Shown here piece after piece: positions 1-6,032 of a stretch of 9,647 nucleotides of DNA. The DNA is taken from positions 1 through 9,647 of the forward strand of contig JBJKRS010000011.1 in the NCBI GenBank assembly GCA_046704525.1. The letters are read 5' to 3'. The position numbers and the translations under genes are program-made. The notes under the pieces are model-generated. The model was not told the origin of the DNA, ran no database searches, and saw only the letters and a program-made list of their open reading frames with translations. This DNA is from GCA-965745 sp046704525. Lineage in GTDB: Archaea; Thermoplasmatota; Thermoplasmata; Thermoplasmatales; Thermoplasmataceae. Within the stretch, counting starts at the first letter, position 1, and every line of letters begins with the position of its first letter.

Positions 1-458
1 GACCAGTCCGGCGGAACTTCTAGGAAGGGCTTTTCAACAAACACGTTGAATGCATTTATGCCTCCGCTCGGAGTGTGGCCCCTGAAGTTGGAGAAGAGTT
101 CATTCCTGAGGCCTGGCGGAACGAAGGTGAGCGTACCGCTGGAATATATGATGTCATAATTGCGTTCAAGCCTGTATTCCCTAATATCAGCCTTGAAGAC
201 TTCTACATTGAGGCTATCCTGGGATGCCCATTCGCGGGTCTTCCTGACACCCTCATCCGAGATGTCCAGACCTACGGCCTTCAGCCCGTTGTTGGCAAAT
301 CTTATGACATCCCTCCCTTCTCCACATCCTATGTCTATCAGCGATGAGCCCTGCCTGCTTTCGGCAGGGAGGAGGTCAAGAAGATGCTTGCAGAGACCGT
401 TCGGTTCTCGTCCCCAATAGAATCCAGCTTCCCTGTACAAGTCATCGTACGTTTTCAT
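1..458 (-). CDS. Class I SAM-dependent methyltransferase (TehB-like), 3' end outside window
   Basis: The first 152 residues are visible; the C-terminus runs off the window edge. The protein begins MKTYDDLYREAGFYWGREPN. It shows a Rossmann methyltransferase core: motif I IDIGCGEGRD at residues 41-50, the acidic residue ending strand 2 (D65 in GLDIS), an acidic D91 region, and YDIIYSSGTL at 101-110 as motif IV. These bind S-adenosylmethionine. The closest general resemblance is to TehB/UbiE-type small-molecule methyltransferases, but the substrate cannot be read from sequence. The ATG at 456-458 is the natural start. The frame stays open upstream to a TTG at 480-482, and a GGAGAG lies about 10 nt before the ATG. 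It is divergent from carbamate kinase, with 208 nt between the start codons. Family assignment is firm; specific function is unknown. Confidence 0.85.
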   Translation of the reverse strand, partial: MKTYDDLYREAGFYWGREPNGLCKHLLDLLPAESRQGSSLIDIGCGEGRDVIRFANNGLKAVGLDISDEGVRKTREWASQDSLNVEVFKADIREYRLERNYDIIYSSGTLTFVPPGLRNELFSNFRGHTPSGGINAFNVFVEKPFLEVPPDW

Positions 459-550
459 CTCTTCTGCACTCTCCTGGTTCAAATAACAGCCTGTACTATT
501 TCAACAGATTGATCCAGTGAATACTGTCCGTGAGTCTGTCGTAAGCCAGG

Positions 551-574
551 GGTGCCCGTAAAACCATGGGCGCC
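551..574. repeat. Imperfect inverted repeat (possible hairpin) in divergent spacer
   Basis: Arms 551-559 (GGTGCCCGT) and 566-574 (ATGGGCGCC) can pair over 9 positions, with two G-T wobbles, around a 6-nt loop. It lies between the divergent methyltransferase and carbamate kinase genes. On the minus strand it would sit upstream of the methyltransferase. No T-run follows, so a terminator is unlikely. It could be a regulatory site or a chance structure. Confidence 0.3.
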
Positions 575-594
575 TGCTGAAGCTTGCCCTTTTG

Positions 595-612
595 CAGTCC
601 AGTACTGGACTG
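595..612. promoter_or_regulatory. Perfect 18-bp palindrome upstream of carbamate kinase TATA box (candidate operator)
   Basis: CAGTCCAGTACTGGACTG is identical to its own reverse complement, with no spacer. It ends 9 nt before the TATA-like element at 622-629, where a dimeric regulator could activate or block TBP/TFB binding. The core CCAGTAC (599-605) recurs at 644-650, close to the expected transcription start, and CCAGT recurs at 514-518. The symmetry is directly visible; the regulatory role is inferred. Confidence 0.5.
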
Positions 613-621
613 AGGTGACCA

Positions 622-629
622 TTTTAATA
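622..629 (+). promoter_or_regulatory. TATA-like element of carbamate kinase promoter
   Basis: TTTTAATA is the AT-rich island in an otherwise mixed-composition spacer. With the usual archaeal spacing of about 25 nt, transcription would start near 650. That gives a leader of roughly 15 nt containing the AGGTGA ribosome-binding site at 657-662 before the ATG at 667. Confidence 0.5.
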
Positions 630-666
630 TTTGCCTGCAATAGCCAGTACCTTAGCAGGTGAACAG

Positions 667-1602
667 ATGGAGAGAATTGTAGTAGCTCTGGGTGGGAACG
701 CTCTTCTTCACAAGGGAGATCCCTTTTCGTTTGATATCCAGCTGGACAGGGCCACACAGGCATTCGAGAACCTGTATCGCCTTATTTCTTCAAATGAGGT
801 CGTAATAACACATGGAAATGGACCACAGGTCGGCAACATACTTCTCCAGAATGAATATTCGTCCTCTGTGGCTGCCCCCCTCCCCCTGCACAGCTGCGGG
901 GCAATGTCCCAGGGGCTTATCGGTGAGGTTCTCTCCCTGGCATATGACAGAGTGAAGTTCAAGCATGGAGTTTCCAAGGACCTTGCGATGATATTGACCA
1001 GGTCGGTCGTGGATCCTGAAGATCCTGCATTCAACAACCCGACCAAGCCTGTTGGCTCATTCTACACTGAAGAGCAGGCCATGAAGATGAAAAGAGAGCA
1101 TGGGTGGAGCATCAGGGAAGAAAAAGGCAAGGGGTGGCGAAGAATTGTTCCGTCCCCCATACCTGTGGACATTCTGGAAAAACCCTCCATTCTTGCACTT
1201 CTAAGCGATGGCTTCCTCCCTCTCTGCAATGGAGGAGGCGGAATACCCGTGACTAAGAACGGTTCCTTCTATTCAGGTGCAGACGCAGTCATAGACAAGG
1301 ACCTGGCATCATCGGTGCTTGCAACCATCATTGATGCTGACGCACTCATGATACTTACTGATGTGGACGGCGCATACACCGGGTTTGGCACTGATCATCA
1401 GGTACACATTGGTGAAACAACCCCAGGAGAACTGGAAGAATACAGGAAGAGTGGCGAGTTCTCCAGCGGGAGCATGGGACCAAAGATAGACGCCGTTGCA
1501 AGATTTGTGAGAAAAGGCGGAAAAAAGGCGGTCATAACTTCACTTGAGAACGCGCACGAGGCAATTAAGGGAAAAGCTGGTACCCAGGTCTTCCCGGACT
1601 AG
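667..1602 (+). CDS. arcC: Carbamate kinase
   Basis: A 311-residue member of the amino acid kinase fold, which interconverts ATP plus carbamate (with CO2 and ammonia) and ADP plus carbamoyl phosphate. Visible family motifs are VVALGGNALL (5-14), THGNGPQVGN (48-57), CNGGGGIPV (187-195), AVIDKDLASSVLA (207-219), LTDVDGAY (230-237) and SGSMGPKIDA (267-276). Length is typical. I chose ATG 667 over the in-frame TTG at 631: AGGTGA at 657-662 sits 4 nt before it, the kinase fold begins at once, and 631 lies directly against the TATA element. No ornithine carbamoyltransferase, arginine or agmatine deiminase gene is adjacent. Whether it works in ATP-yielding catabolism or in carbamoyl phosphate supply therefore cannot be decided here. 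It shares its terminal CTAG with the opposing phosphoribosyltransferase. Confidence 0.95.
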   Translation: MERIVVALGGNALLHKGDPFSFDIQLDRATQAFENLYRLISSNEVVITHGNGPQVGNILLQNEYSSSVAAPLPLHSCGAMSQGLIGEVLSLAYDRVKFKHGVSKDLAMILTRSVVDPEDPAFNNPTKPVGSFYTEEQAMKMKREHGWSIREEKGKGWRRIVPSPIPVDILEKPSILALLSDGFLPLCNGGGGIPVTKNGSFYSGADAVIDKDLASSVLATIIDADALMILTDVDGAYTGFGTDHQVHIGETTPGELEEYRKSGEFSSGSMGPKIDAVARFVRKGGKKAVITSLENAHEAIKGKAGTQVFPD

Positions 1603-2246
1603 GATGCCTTTGACCATTTCCCGCCTTCATTTGTGATCTTTCTTCCCCTTGCGAACTCTTCCAGGACCTTTTCAAGGTTCACGCTCTCAGTGTTGAGTTC
1701 GTAATCCTGCCTCAGAACTTCTCCTATCTCGCTGGTTGTCATCGAACCCACCAGAGATCTTCCGACAAGATTGTCCAGGTCTTCGTACACATTCCATGGA
1801 AATATGAACCAGGTCCATGACTTCTCGTCAACTTCCTGTGCAAAAAAGTCCGGGACGAGTTTCGACCTGGATATGTGCAGCATTGTAGCAGTCTTGAGCT
1901 CTGAGGGCTCCAGCGAAGCGACATGCTGGGATGCAACCCTGAGGCTTTCTCCTGTGTCTGTTATATCATCCACAAGCAGGACTTTTTTTCCCTTTATATC
2001 GGAGGAAACACTGGACTTAAGCGTAGCAGCCCCATCCTTTGTTGCAGTTATTCCCCAATGCTCTGTCTTGACTGAAAGGAGGTCCTTTATCCACATCCTG
2101 TCAGAAAGAATTCTTGCAGGGACAAGGCCCCCACGAGCAATCCCTATGATTGTGTCAGGCGAATAGTCCTCCATAACCTTGTGCCTCATGCGGTCGCACC
2201 ATTCTTCTATCTCTCCCCAGCTGACTATTCTTGCCTTGAACTGCAT
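1599..2246 (-). CDS. Purine-type phosphoribosyltransferase (COG2236-like) with C-terminal extension
   Basis: A 215-residue type I phosphoribosyltransferase that transfers phosphoribose from PRPP to a nucleobase. The PRPP-binding loop is KVLLVDDITDTGESL at 88-102. IIGIARGGLVPARILSDR (33-50) is the upstream PPi-loop region. The pattern (SWGEIEEW start, PDFF at 132-135, FIFPWNVYEDL at 148-158) matches the archaeal hypoxanthine/xanthine-guanine PRTase group, so purine salvage is the likely role; base specificity is not readable. The enzyme fold should end near residue 162. The last 50 or so residues (TTSEIGEVLRQDY onward) form an additional helical segment. No clear Shine-Dalgarno precedes ATG 2246; a TATA-like AAATAATTAAA lies about 35 nt upstream. 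It follows the glycosylase gene by 51 nt on the same strand and ends convergently on arcC, the two stops sharing one CTAG. Confidence 0.88.
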   Translation of the reverse strand: MQFKARIVSWGEIEEWCDRMRHKVMEDYSPDTIIGIARGGLVPARILSDRMWIKDLLSVKTEHWGITATKDGAATLKSSVSSDIKGKKVLLVDDITDTGESLRVASQHVASLEPSELKTATMLHISRSKLVPDFFAQEVDEKSWTWFIFPWNVYEDLDNLVGRSLVGSMTTSEIGEVLRQDYELNTESVNLEKVLEEFARGRKITNEGGKWSKAS

Positions 2247-2275
2247 ATTATTCCGCTGCCTATCGGACAGTTAGG

Positions 2276-2286
2276 TTTAATTATTT
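2276..2286 (-). promoter_or_regulatory. TATA-like element ahead of phosphoribosyltransferase
   Basis: On the minus strand this reads AAATAATTAAA. Its centre is about 35 nt before the ATG at 2246, predicting a leader of around 10 nt or less with no Shine-Dalgarno. It lies in the 51-nt gap after the glycosylase stop, so the PRTase may have its own promoter as well as read-through. Confidence 0.4.
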
Positions 2287-2297
2287 CGTCCCTTCCT

Positions 2298-2999
2298 TCA
2301 GTACTGCCTGTCCCAGGGAAGTTCGTCCTTGAGTTTCCACAGGTAGAGCGAGGCCACAGAACAGTATGGATGCCAGTTCTCCGCTATCCTCTCCAACTGC
2401 TTCCTCCCGGGTTTCTCCCCGAGAGAGTATACCTTTTTGACGGCATTGAGTATTCCAAGGTCCTCGAAAGGGAGCACATCTGGCCTGCCCAGGGAAAAGA
2501 TCAATATCATTTTGGCAGTCCATACTCCTACGCCCTTTATTCTTACCAATCTCTCCACGATCTCCCGGTCTTCCATTTCATGCAGGCTCGAAAGCTCACT
2601 TCCGTAATCTTTGAATTCCATACACAGGCTGCGGATGTAGGAAACTTTCTGTCTTGATATGCCGCACGATCTCAACTGCTCGTCTGAAAGTTCCGCTGCC
2701 GAATGAGGTGTGACAGATCGCTTTCCGAATAAGGACACAAATCTTTCGATTATTGAGTTGGCGGCCTTTGGCGTCAGCTGCTGGGAAAGTATCGCCTCGA
2801 TAATGCTGAAAAAAAGGTCTTCAGCAAGTTTCTGCTCTACTATACCAACCTTATTTATCAAGGACATTAGCCTCGCATCCCTCTTTGAAAGCTCCTTGCA
2901 GGCTTCACGCATGAAACCGGGATCAGAGAGTGATGCGGCATATCCGGCCATGATGGCTGATATGGCGCTTCGATTTATCTTGTTCGTTCCACCTTTCAT
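2298..2999 (-). CDS. DNA-3-methyladenine glycosylase II-like (AlkA/HhH-GPD)
   Basis: A base-excision repair glycosylase of the helix-hairpin-helix GPD superfamily, removing alkylated bases. Numbering from ATG 2999 (233 aa): AILSQQLTPKAA at 69-80 is the conserved SQQLT helix, LVRIKGVGVWTAK at 151-163 is the HhH, D180 in LPFEDLGI is the expected catalytic aspartate, and WHPYCSVASLYLWKL at 209-223 is the family C-terminal signature. No four-cysteine iron-sulfur motif follows, which argues for AlkA/Mag rather than endonuclease III. It lacks the N-terminal TBP-like domain of E. coli AlkA, as many archaeal versions do. The start is uncertain: the frame is open to 3128, but that N-terminus looks non-coding. 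ATG 2999, 2951 and 2912 all lack a convincing Shine-Dalgarno, and TATATGAA near 2996-3003 would favour 2951. Confidence 0.88.
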   Translation of the reverse strand: MKGGTNKINRSAISAIMAGYAASLSDPGFMREACKELSKRDARLMSLINKVGIVEQKLAEDLFFSIIEAILSQQLTPKAANSIIERFVSLFGKRSVTPHSAAELSDEQLRSCGISRQKVSYIRSLCMEFKDYGSELSSLHEMEDREIVERLVRIKGVGVWTAKMILIFSLGRPDVLPFEDLGILNAVKKVYSLGEKPGRKQLERIAENWHPYCSVASLYLWKLKDELPWDRQY

Positions 3000-3317
3000 A
3001 TACTGGTATTCTGGGACTTGCAATTCCGGTAGAATTTGAACTGGCACCAGATGCAAATTGATGAGCCCTACCCCGCTTGTGTAGATTTGTTCGGGAAATG
3101 GATCAACGATCGTGGGGATTCTTGGCAAGAAGAGCTGAATTCAGTTGCCCTCGCAAGTCCTGTTTTTGCCATTCTGCCTTGTCAAACCCCCATGCAAACT
3201 GACTTCTTCAAGTGTCGAGACTCCCGCATCTTTTCTTTCCCGCGTACACTTCCTGAGTGGTGCGCCAGACCGGCGCCTTCTCCAAAAATTTATAATCTGC
3301 TTTCAGGTATCTTTTTT
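3000..3317. other. Divergent intergenic region between glycosylase and stomatin genes
   Basis: This stretch holds no gene I can support. Both neighbouring frames stay open through much of it (minus to 3128, plus from 3036), but neither extension resembles a known protein and each would precede a better start. A GTTCAAATTC string on the minus strand resembles a tRNA T-loop but has no matching stem. Apart from the TATA box at 3289-3296, I see nothing definite. Confidence 0.5.
3289..3296 (+). promoter_or_regulatory. TATA box of stomatin gene (leaderless-type promoter)
   Basis: TTTATAAT follows an A-run, within the AT-rich stretch 3284-3296. Its centre lies about 25 nt before the ATG at 3318, so transcription is expected to begin at or next to the start codon. 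No Shine-Dalgarno is present between them, consistent with a leaderless mRNA. This geometry also supports 3318 as the true start. Confidence 0.7.
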
Positions 3318-4145
3318 ATGTCAGGATTAGACATTTTGTTACTGATCATCCTGGTCATAGTCCTGCTGATCTTGCTTTCGGGAATTCACATTCTCCGGGA
3401 GTGGGAGAGGGCACCAGTGTTGACGCTGGGAAGATTTGCAGGCCTCAAGGGACCGGGCGTGATTTACGTAACGCCGATAATTTCGAAGATTCCGCTTAAA
3501 ATCAGCACTAGGATTCAGGCAGTGTCGTTCAAAACCGAAGCTACCTTTACACAGGACAACGTGCCTCTGAATGCTGATGCTGTCATGTACTTCCAGGTAA
3601 TAGACCCTCAGAAAGCCTTCCTGAACATTGAGAGCTACGTGACCGGAACAAATCTGTCCGCCCAGACAACTCTAAGGGAGGTCCTGGGTAAATCCACCTT
3701 CGATGAGGTTCTCTCAGAGAGGGAGAAGATTGGCGAAGCAGCCAGGGAGATTATTGACGAGAAGACCGAGCACTGGGGGGTCAAGGTGTCATCCGTTGAG
3801 ATCAGGGATGTCATAGTACCATCGCAACTCCAGGAAGCCATGTCCAGGCAAGCCTCTGCGGAAAGGGAGAGAAGGTCAAGAGTAACACTGGCCCTCGCAG
3901 AAGTAGAGGCTGCACAGAAGATGGTTGATGCGGCAAACCAGTACAGGGATAACCCAATTGCCTTTCAGCTGAGGTGGATGAACATACTCTACGAAATAGG
4001 ACTTGAAGGGAAGGGAACGCTTATGATGATCCCGGCCCACACCCCTGAAGTTGGAGACATGGACCCGCTTGCAAGGCTTGGCCTGGAAGGGGTCGCGTCA
4101 AAGCAAAAAGCTAGTGCCCAGAGAGACTCCGGGCAACAGAAATAA
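3318..4145 (+). CDS. Stomatin/prohibitin-like SPFH membrane protein
   Basis: A 275-residue protein with one N-terminal membrane segment (about residues 4-25, LDILLLIILVIVLLILLSGI) followed by REWERAPVLTLGRF, the classic entry to the SPFH domain (about 27-180). FQVIDPQKAFLNIESY (92-107) and TTLREVLGKSTFDEVLSEREKI (117-138) are strong stomatin signatures. A charged, probably coiled-coil stretch (about 171-207) follows, then a short tail containing TLMMIPAHTP. Stomatins oligomerise at the membrane; in archaea they are often encoded with NfeD and a membrane protease. No nfeD gene lies beside this one, so its partner is unknown. The frame is open back to 3036, but the TATA spacing and the membrane helix immediately after the ATG favour 3318. 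Its last 35 nt overlap ksgA on the other strand. Confidence 0.92.
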   Translation: MSGLDILLLIILVIVLLILLSGIHILREWERAPVLTLGRFAGLKGPGVIYVTPIISKIPLKISTRIQAVSFKTEATFTQDNVPLNADAVMYFQVIDPQKAFLNIESYVTGTNLSAQTTLREVLGKSTFDEVLSEREKIGEAAREIIDEKTEHWGVKVSSVEIRDVIVPSQLQEAMSRQASAERERRSRVTLALAEVEAAQKMVDAANQYRDNPIAFQLRWMNILYEIGLEGKGTLMMIPAHTPEVGDMDPLARLGLEGVASKQKASAQRDSGQQK

Positions 4146-4857
4146 ATTCCTCTATGGATAATTGTTCAGGGCGCTTGTCCCTGAGTTCCTGAGGACATTC
4201 CGGGATCACAGATCCCACCTTTTTTCTCCTGTTGGAAAATAGCCTTACGAGAATGCTGTCAAGTTCCTCTTCCGTTATGTCCCATTTCTGTCTTGATGGT
4301 GTTATTTCAACAATAGCCGAATCCACTTTGGGGACTGGGTAGAAGTTGTGCCTGCTCACTTTCCTGCGCAGCTTCACGTGATACCTGAACGCGCAGTTCA
4401 CCGAGAGCCTGGAATACTCCTTGTCGCGGGGTTTTGCAACCATCCGCTCCGCGAAGTCCTTCTGCACCATCAGTATGCATTTCTCGAAGGTGAATGACGA
4501 AAGCCGGAATACGATCTGCGACGATATGTGATACGGTATGTTCCCGATTATTCCGTAATAATGCGATGGCTCAAGGGTCAGAAAATTCTCTTTTATCACT
4601 TTAAGGGAGCCATCTTCCACTTTCTCACTGAATCTTGCCCTGATAGCCTCTGCAAACTTTCCGTCCGGCTCAATGCAGTCCAGTTTTACTTCACGCTCAA
4701 GTATCCTTGAAGTGAGAAACCCCTCGCCGCCGCCAATCTCAAGAATTCGCGATCCCGATTCGGGATCAAGAAGAGCCACTTCATATTCTGCAATGGAAGG
4801 ATTCCGGAGAAGTACCTGGCCGAAGCGCCTGGGATAAAGCCTGGGGCCCGGAGTCAT
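4111..4857 (-). CDS. ksgA: 16S rRNA dimethyladenosine transferase KsgA/Dim1
   Basis: A 248-residue SAM-dependent methyltransferase that dimethylates the two adjacent adenosines in the 3'-terminal hairpin of 16S rRNA during small-subunit maturation. Motif I is EIGGGEGFLT (40-49), the acidic E63 of CIEPD follows strand 2, and the catalytic NIPYHISS lies at 106-113 (the NLPY-type motif). FYPVPKVDSAIVEI is the typical KsgA segment after the Rossmann core. The C-terminal helical part (EEELDSILVRLFSNRRKKV onward) is present, and overall length is slightly compact. The ATG overlaps the DUF655 stop as ATGA, with no separate Shine-Dalgarno, so translation is probably coupled. It is the last gene of the ten-gene block; its final 35 nt run into the opposing stomatin gene. 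Confidence 0.95.
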   Translation of the reverse strand: MTPGPRLYPRRFGQVLLRNPSIAEYEVALLDPESGSRILEIGGGEGFLTSRILEREVKLDCIEPDGKFAEAIRARFSEKVEDGSLKVIKENFLTLEPSHYYGIIGNIPYHISSQIVFRLSSFTFEKCILMVQKDFAERMVAKPRDKEYSRLSVNCAFRYHVKLRRKVSRHNFYPVPKVDSAIVEITPSRQKWDITEEELDSILVRLFSNRRKKVGSVIPECPQELRDKRPEQLSIEEFISVARSLSGH

Positions 4858-5402
4858 TTTGCTACGAACAGCTTGTGCTTCTCTGCCCTGTCCTGGAGTT
4901 CTTCGATGATTCTCCCTGCAAGCATTTTCTGCGGGTTGTGGACTGTCTTCACCCTCTCAGTCAGGTCTTCGAAGCTGTCAAATGGCTTTTTCTTCCTTTC
5001 ATCGATGATGTTCCACATCGTCTTGTTCCCAAGCCCGGGAAGAAGCTCCAGGCTGTGCATCCTAGCATTTATGGGCTGAGCCTGGTTGAAAAACTCCACG
5101 AACCTCTCCTTGTTCTCCTCGATTATTGTCTCTAAAACATACGGCAGCTCGTTCATGGCGGCATTGGTCAGTTCCCTGTAGGCGATCCTGCGCTTCACTG
5201 ACAGAACTTTCTGCCTCATTTCAGGGCTTTTCCCGATGTATATTCTCTCCCCCACAGCGACAACCACGTTGTTCTTCGGAATTACCTCCAAAAGCTTGAA
5301 TTCGACCTCTCCTACAACTATCATTAGTGGGGTCTTCTTGTAAACCTTGTCCTCAGTTCTTCCCTGAGGTAGGTAATCCAGCACGAAGGCGTATTCTTCC
5401 AA
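4854..5402 (-). CDS. DUF655 family nucleic-acid-binding protein
   Basis: A 182-residue archaeal protein of the DUF655 family. The opening EEYAFVLDYLPQGR is characteristic. Residues 22-60 look like an OB-fold-type beta region. Residues 118-150 (LELLPGLGNKTMWNIIDERKKKPFDSFEDL) form a clear helix-hairpin-helix, so RNA or DNA binding is likely; no biochemical activity is established to my knowledge. The family usually sits between rpoF and ksgA, as here, suggesting a link to ribosome or transcript maturation. The start is TTG 5400-5402, chosen because the conserved N-terminus begins there and GAGGGG (5410-5415) lies 7 nt before it. No ATG occurs until residue 27. It overlaps ksgA by 4 nt. Confidence 0.9.
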   Translation of the reverse strand: MEEYAFVLDYLPQGRTEDKVYKKTPLMIVVGEVEFKLLEVIPKNNVVVAVGERIYIGKSPEMRQKVLSVKRRIAYRELTNAAMNELPYVLETIIEENKERFVEFFNQAQPINARMHSLELLPGLGNKTMWNIIDERKKKPFDSFEDLTERVKTVHNPQKMLAGRIIEELQDRAEKHKLFVAK

Positions 5403-5409
5403 AATTATT

Positions 5410-5415
5410 CCCCTC
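5410..5415 (-). promoter_or_regulatory. Shine-Dalgarno deciding the TTG start of DUF655 gene
   Basis: Minus-strand GAGGGG lies 7 nt before TTG 5402. It supports this rare start codon, which is needed to include the conserved EEYAFVLDYLPQGR N-terminus. Confidence 0.6.
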
Positions 5416-5428
5416 TTTATATAATTTA
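5415..5428 (-). promoter_or_regulatory. TATA-like element in the rpoF-DUF655 gap
   Basis: Minus-strand TAAATTATATAAAG begins with the rpoF stop codon and ends at the Shine-Dalgarno of the next gene. It is a near-consensus archaeal TATA box. With normal spacing the start site would fall near 5395, just inside DUF655. It may therefore be fortuitous, or give a transcript lacking the TTG start. Confidence 0.3.
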
Positions 5429-5731
5429 GATACCTGTAAAATAATCTATCAGGTTATTTAAATCTTTTTCAGAGAGCATTACGTTGTACGAGGACAGTAT
5501 TGCCGTAATCTCCTCCTTTGTAGTAGGCTTGAGATCTATCAGCTTAACTGCAACATTGACAGGCAGGTCGCTGATTTCGGACACCTCCTTCATTACCTTG
5601 GACATGTCCTTCCTGCCGTACTTGTTCAGAAGTTCGGTGTACTGAAGCGTCTCCTTTTCGAGTTCTGTGTGCTCGTCCCTCTTGGAAAGGATCTTGAACG
5701 CTTCTGCAACTGTGATGTACTTTCGCTTCAT
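5426..5731 (-). CDS. rpoF: DNA-directed RNA polymerase subunit Rpo4 (RpoF, Rpb4 homologue)
   Basis: A 101-residue protein matching archaeal Rpo4 in length and pattern: MKRKYITVAEAFKILSKR at the N-terminus, central helices with ELEKETLQYTELLNKYGR, then DLPVNVAVKLIDLKPTTKEEITAILSS and a C-terminal DLNNLIDYFTGI. The C-terminal half is the HRDC-like helical bundle. In the cell it pairs with Rpo7 to form the RNA polymerase stalk, which binds emerging RNA and assists open-complex formation. Its ATG overlaps the L21e stop by one base (TAATG), with AAGGTC shortly upstream inside rpl21e. The 23-nt gap to DUF655 is the largest in the ten-gene block. Confidence 0.95.
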   Translation of the reverse strand: MKRKYITVAEAFKILSKRDEHTELEKETLQYTELLNKYGRKDMSKVMKEVSEISDLPVNVAVKLIDLKPTTKEEITAILSSYNVMLSEKDLNNLIDYFTGI

Positions 5732-6030
5732 TATTGACCTTCAATCCTCTTGAGATGCACCGGAGCTGAGAGAACCCTCTTTGTGACGCCACCCACTTTT
5801 ATGGAGACAAGGTAGCAATTGCCCTGCTGGCCGTCTATTCTTCCCGTGTAACCTTGGAAGGAGTGGTGTGGCATGCCATTATGGACGGACGGCTCTATGT
5901 CTATTGCTGCAAGTTCACCAGCGTTGAATTTTTGCATTATCCTGTTTACAGAGGGCATTCCCCTCTCTTTGATTGATTTGGACATCTTTCTTCTCGACCC
6001 AGCTCTTGGGCCGTGTGACATTCTTGCCAT
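5731..6030 (-). CDS. rpl21e: 50S ribosomal protein L21e
   Basis: A 99-residue basic protein of the archaeal/eukaryotic L21e family, a large-subunit component with an SH3-like barrel. MSHGPRAGSRRKMSKS at the N-terminus is the family hallmark. HNGMPHHSFQGYTGRIDGQQGNCYLVSI (50-77) matches the conserved core, usually H-G-x-P-H-x-x-Y/F-x-G-x-T-G. A strong Shine-Dalgarno (AGGAGTGAT, within the last codons of pus10) lies 5 nt before ATG 6030, and the gap to pus10 is 2 nt. An ATG three codons in (6021) is possible but less well spaced. Confidence 0.96.
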   Translation of the reverse strand: MARMSHGPRAGSRRKMSKSIKERGMPSVNRIMQKFNAGELAAIDIEPSVHNGMPHHSFQGYTGRIDGQQGNCYLVSIKVGGVTKRVLSAPVHLKRIEGQ

Positions 6031-6032
6031 TG

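Noticed and set aside
75..420. Plus-strand frames at 75-347 and 160-420
   Set aside because: The minus strand here encodes a clear SAM methyltransferase with motif I and motif IV, which explains the open frames opposite it.
631..666. Longer carbamate kinase start at TTG 631
   Set aside because: It adjoins the TATA element and would add residues with no family match. ATG 667 has AGGTGA at good spacing and leads directly into the kinase fold.
3000..3060. tRNA-like GTTCAAATTC string on the minus strand
   Set aside because: It resembles a T-loop but has one extra base, and the flanking bases do not form the 5-bp T-stem. No acceptor, D-arm or anticodon arm can be built around it.
3057..3136. Possible C/D box guide RNA on the plus strand (TTGATGA near 3057 and CTGA near 3133)
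   Set aside because: The C box lacks the leading purine, no internal C'/D' pair is present, the spacing is too long, and flanking complementarity is only about 3 bp.
3036..3317. Extended stomatin N-terminus from 3036
   Set aside because: The added 94 residues show no recognisable domain. The TATA box at 3289-3296 and the membrane helix directly after ATG 3318 mark the real start.
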